DNA from: Lachnospiraceae bacterium UBA3802
GTDB taxonomy: Bacteria; Bacillota; Clostridia; Lachnospirales; Lachnospiraceae
Assembly (NCBI GenBank): GCA_002369155.1
Contig: DFEM01000013.1
Coordinates: 1-15,276, forward strand
Reading direction: 5' to 3'
Length of the DNA stretch: 15,276 bases
Part shown: positions 15,019-15,276 of the stretch, piece after piece
Layout: each line of letters opens with the position of its first letter
Numbering within the stretch: position 1 is the first letter of the stretch
Notes under the pieces: model-generated
Database searches by the model: none
Seen by the model: the letters and a program-made list of their open reading frames with translations, nothing else
What the model was told of the DNA's origin: nothing
Made by a program: the position numbers and the translations under genes

Positions 15019-15245
15019 CTTTGATTAATTTTTTCGTTTTCACTTAAATCATCATTTGAAAGTAAAACATCCGTCTCTTCTTCAGATTCAGTTACCGTTC
15101 CTTGATCAATTTGAACTTCTACTGGAGATTCATCTATAATCTCAATAGCATAGTTGTCAATTGGAACCATATCGGTATTCGCCTGCTGACATCCAATTGC
15201 ACTTGATAATATACAAACGAGTACAATACTCTTTAATCGTTTCAT
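15015..15245 (-). CDS. Small acidic lipoprotein, C-terminus probably truncated
   Basis: 76 residues; ATG at 15245 follows AAAGGA with good spacing. Residues 1-19 are a lipoprotein signal (MKRLK, hydrophobic core, SSAIGC with the lipidated Cys19). The mature part is short, acidic (runs of Glu/Asp) and without a recognisable fold, so it is probably disordered at the outer membrane face. Its TGA overlaps the first codon of the recombinase remnant, and the last codons (ENEKINQR) run into that junction, so the frame may have been cut by the same rearrangement that removed the recombinase N-terminus. I do not recognise the family. Only 31 bases lie upstream and show no clear promoter. Confidence 0.7.
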   Translation of the reverse strand: MKRLKSIVLVCILSSAIGCQQANTDMVPIDNYAIEIIDESPVEVQIDQGTVTESEEETDVLLSNDDLSENEKINQR

Positions 15246-15276
15246 GTAACATCCTTTATTTCGAAAAACTGAAATT

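Overview
The window looks like chromosome from a Gram-positive, anaerobic, plant-fibre-degrading bacterium of the Clostridia, most likely the family Lachnospiraceae. This rests on the moderately AT-rich composition, strong AGGAGG-type ribosome binding sites, a cellulase tethered by an N-terminal membrane helix (with no sortase or dockerin signal), an HD-GYP c-di-GMP enzyme, and the style of the ECF sigma/anti-sigma pair. I do not assign a genus. Every gene I accept is on the minus strand, so transcription runs from right to left.

Layout from upstream (right) to downstream (left). (i) 15276-14584: a short acidic lipoprotein gene whose stop codon overlaps a 41-codon remnant of a tyrosine recombinase. 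It is followed by a gene-poor stretch with AT-rich direct and inverted repeats and a broken second copy of the first codons of the next gene. I read this as the scar of an integrative element that used the 5' end of a low-molecular-weight phosphatase gene as its attachment site. (ii) 14583-13469: low-molecular-weight protein-tyrosine phosphatase and a HAD-family hydrolase, overlapping by one base. (iii) 13430-7357: a sigma-A-like promoter, a 1069-residue sensor (extracellular two-component-type propeller repeats, Y_Y_Y domain, membrane helix, cytoplasmic HD-GYP domain), and, overlapping its 3' end, a membrane-anchored GH9 cellulase with two family 3 carbohydrate-binding modules and a 17-Asn linker. 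(iv) 7292-5855: an ECF sigma factor, probably with a TTG start, overlapping its single-helix anti-sigma-like partner. (v) 5852-1: a clear promoter with an inverted repeat at the expected start site, then a large surface/membrane protein with a Tyr/Asp/Asn-rich insert, an ABC ATPase, an ABC-2 permease, and a three-helix coiled-coil protein that runs off the left edge in a Gln-Gly-Gln repeat.

Most striking are the gene overlap that ties a propeller/HD-GYP sensor to a surface cellulase, which suggests cellulose-breakdown products are linked to c-di-GMP turnover; the placement of an ECF sigma/anti-sigma pair just downstream of that cellulase; the calcium-loop-like insert of the surface protein; and the small attachment-site scar on the right. 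Functional links between blocks are inference from order, spacing and known families.
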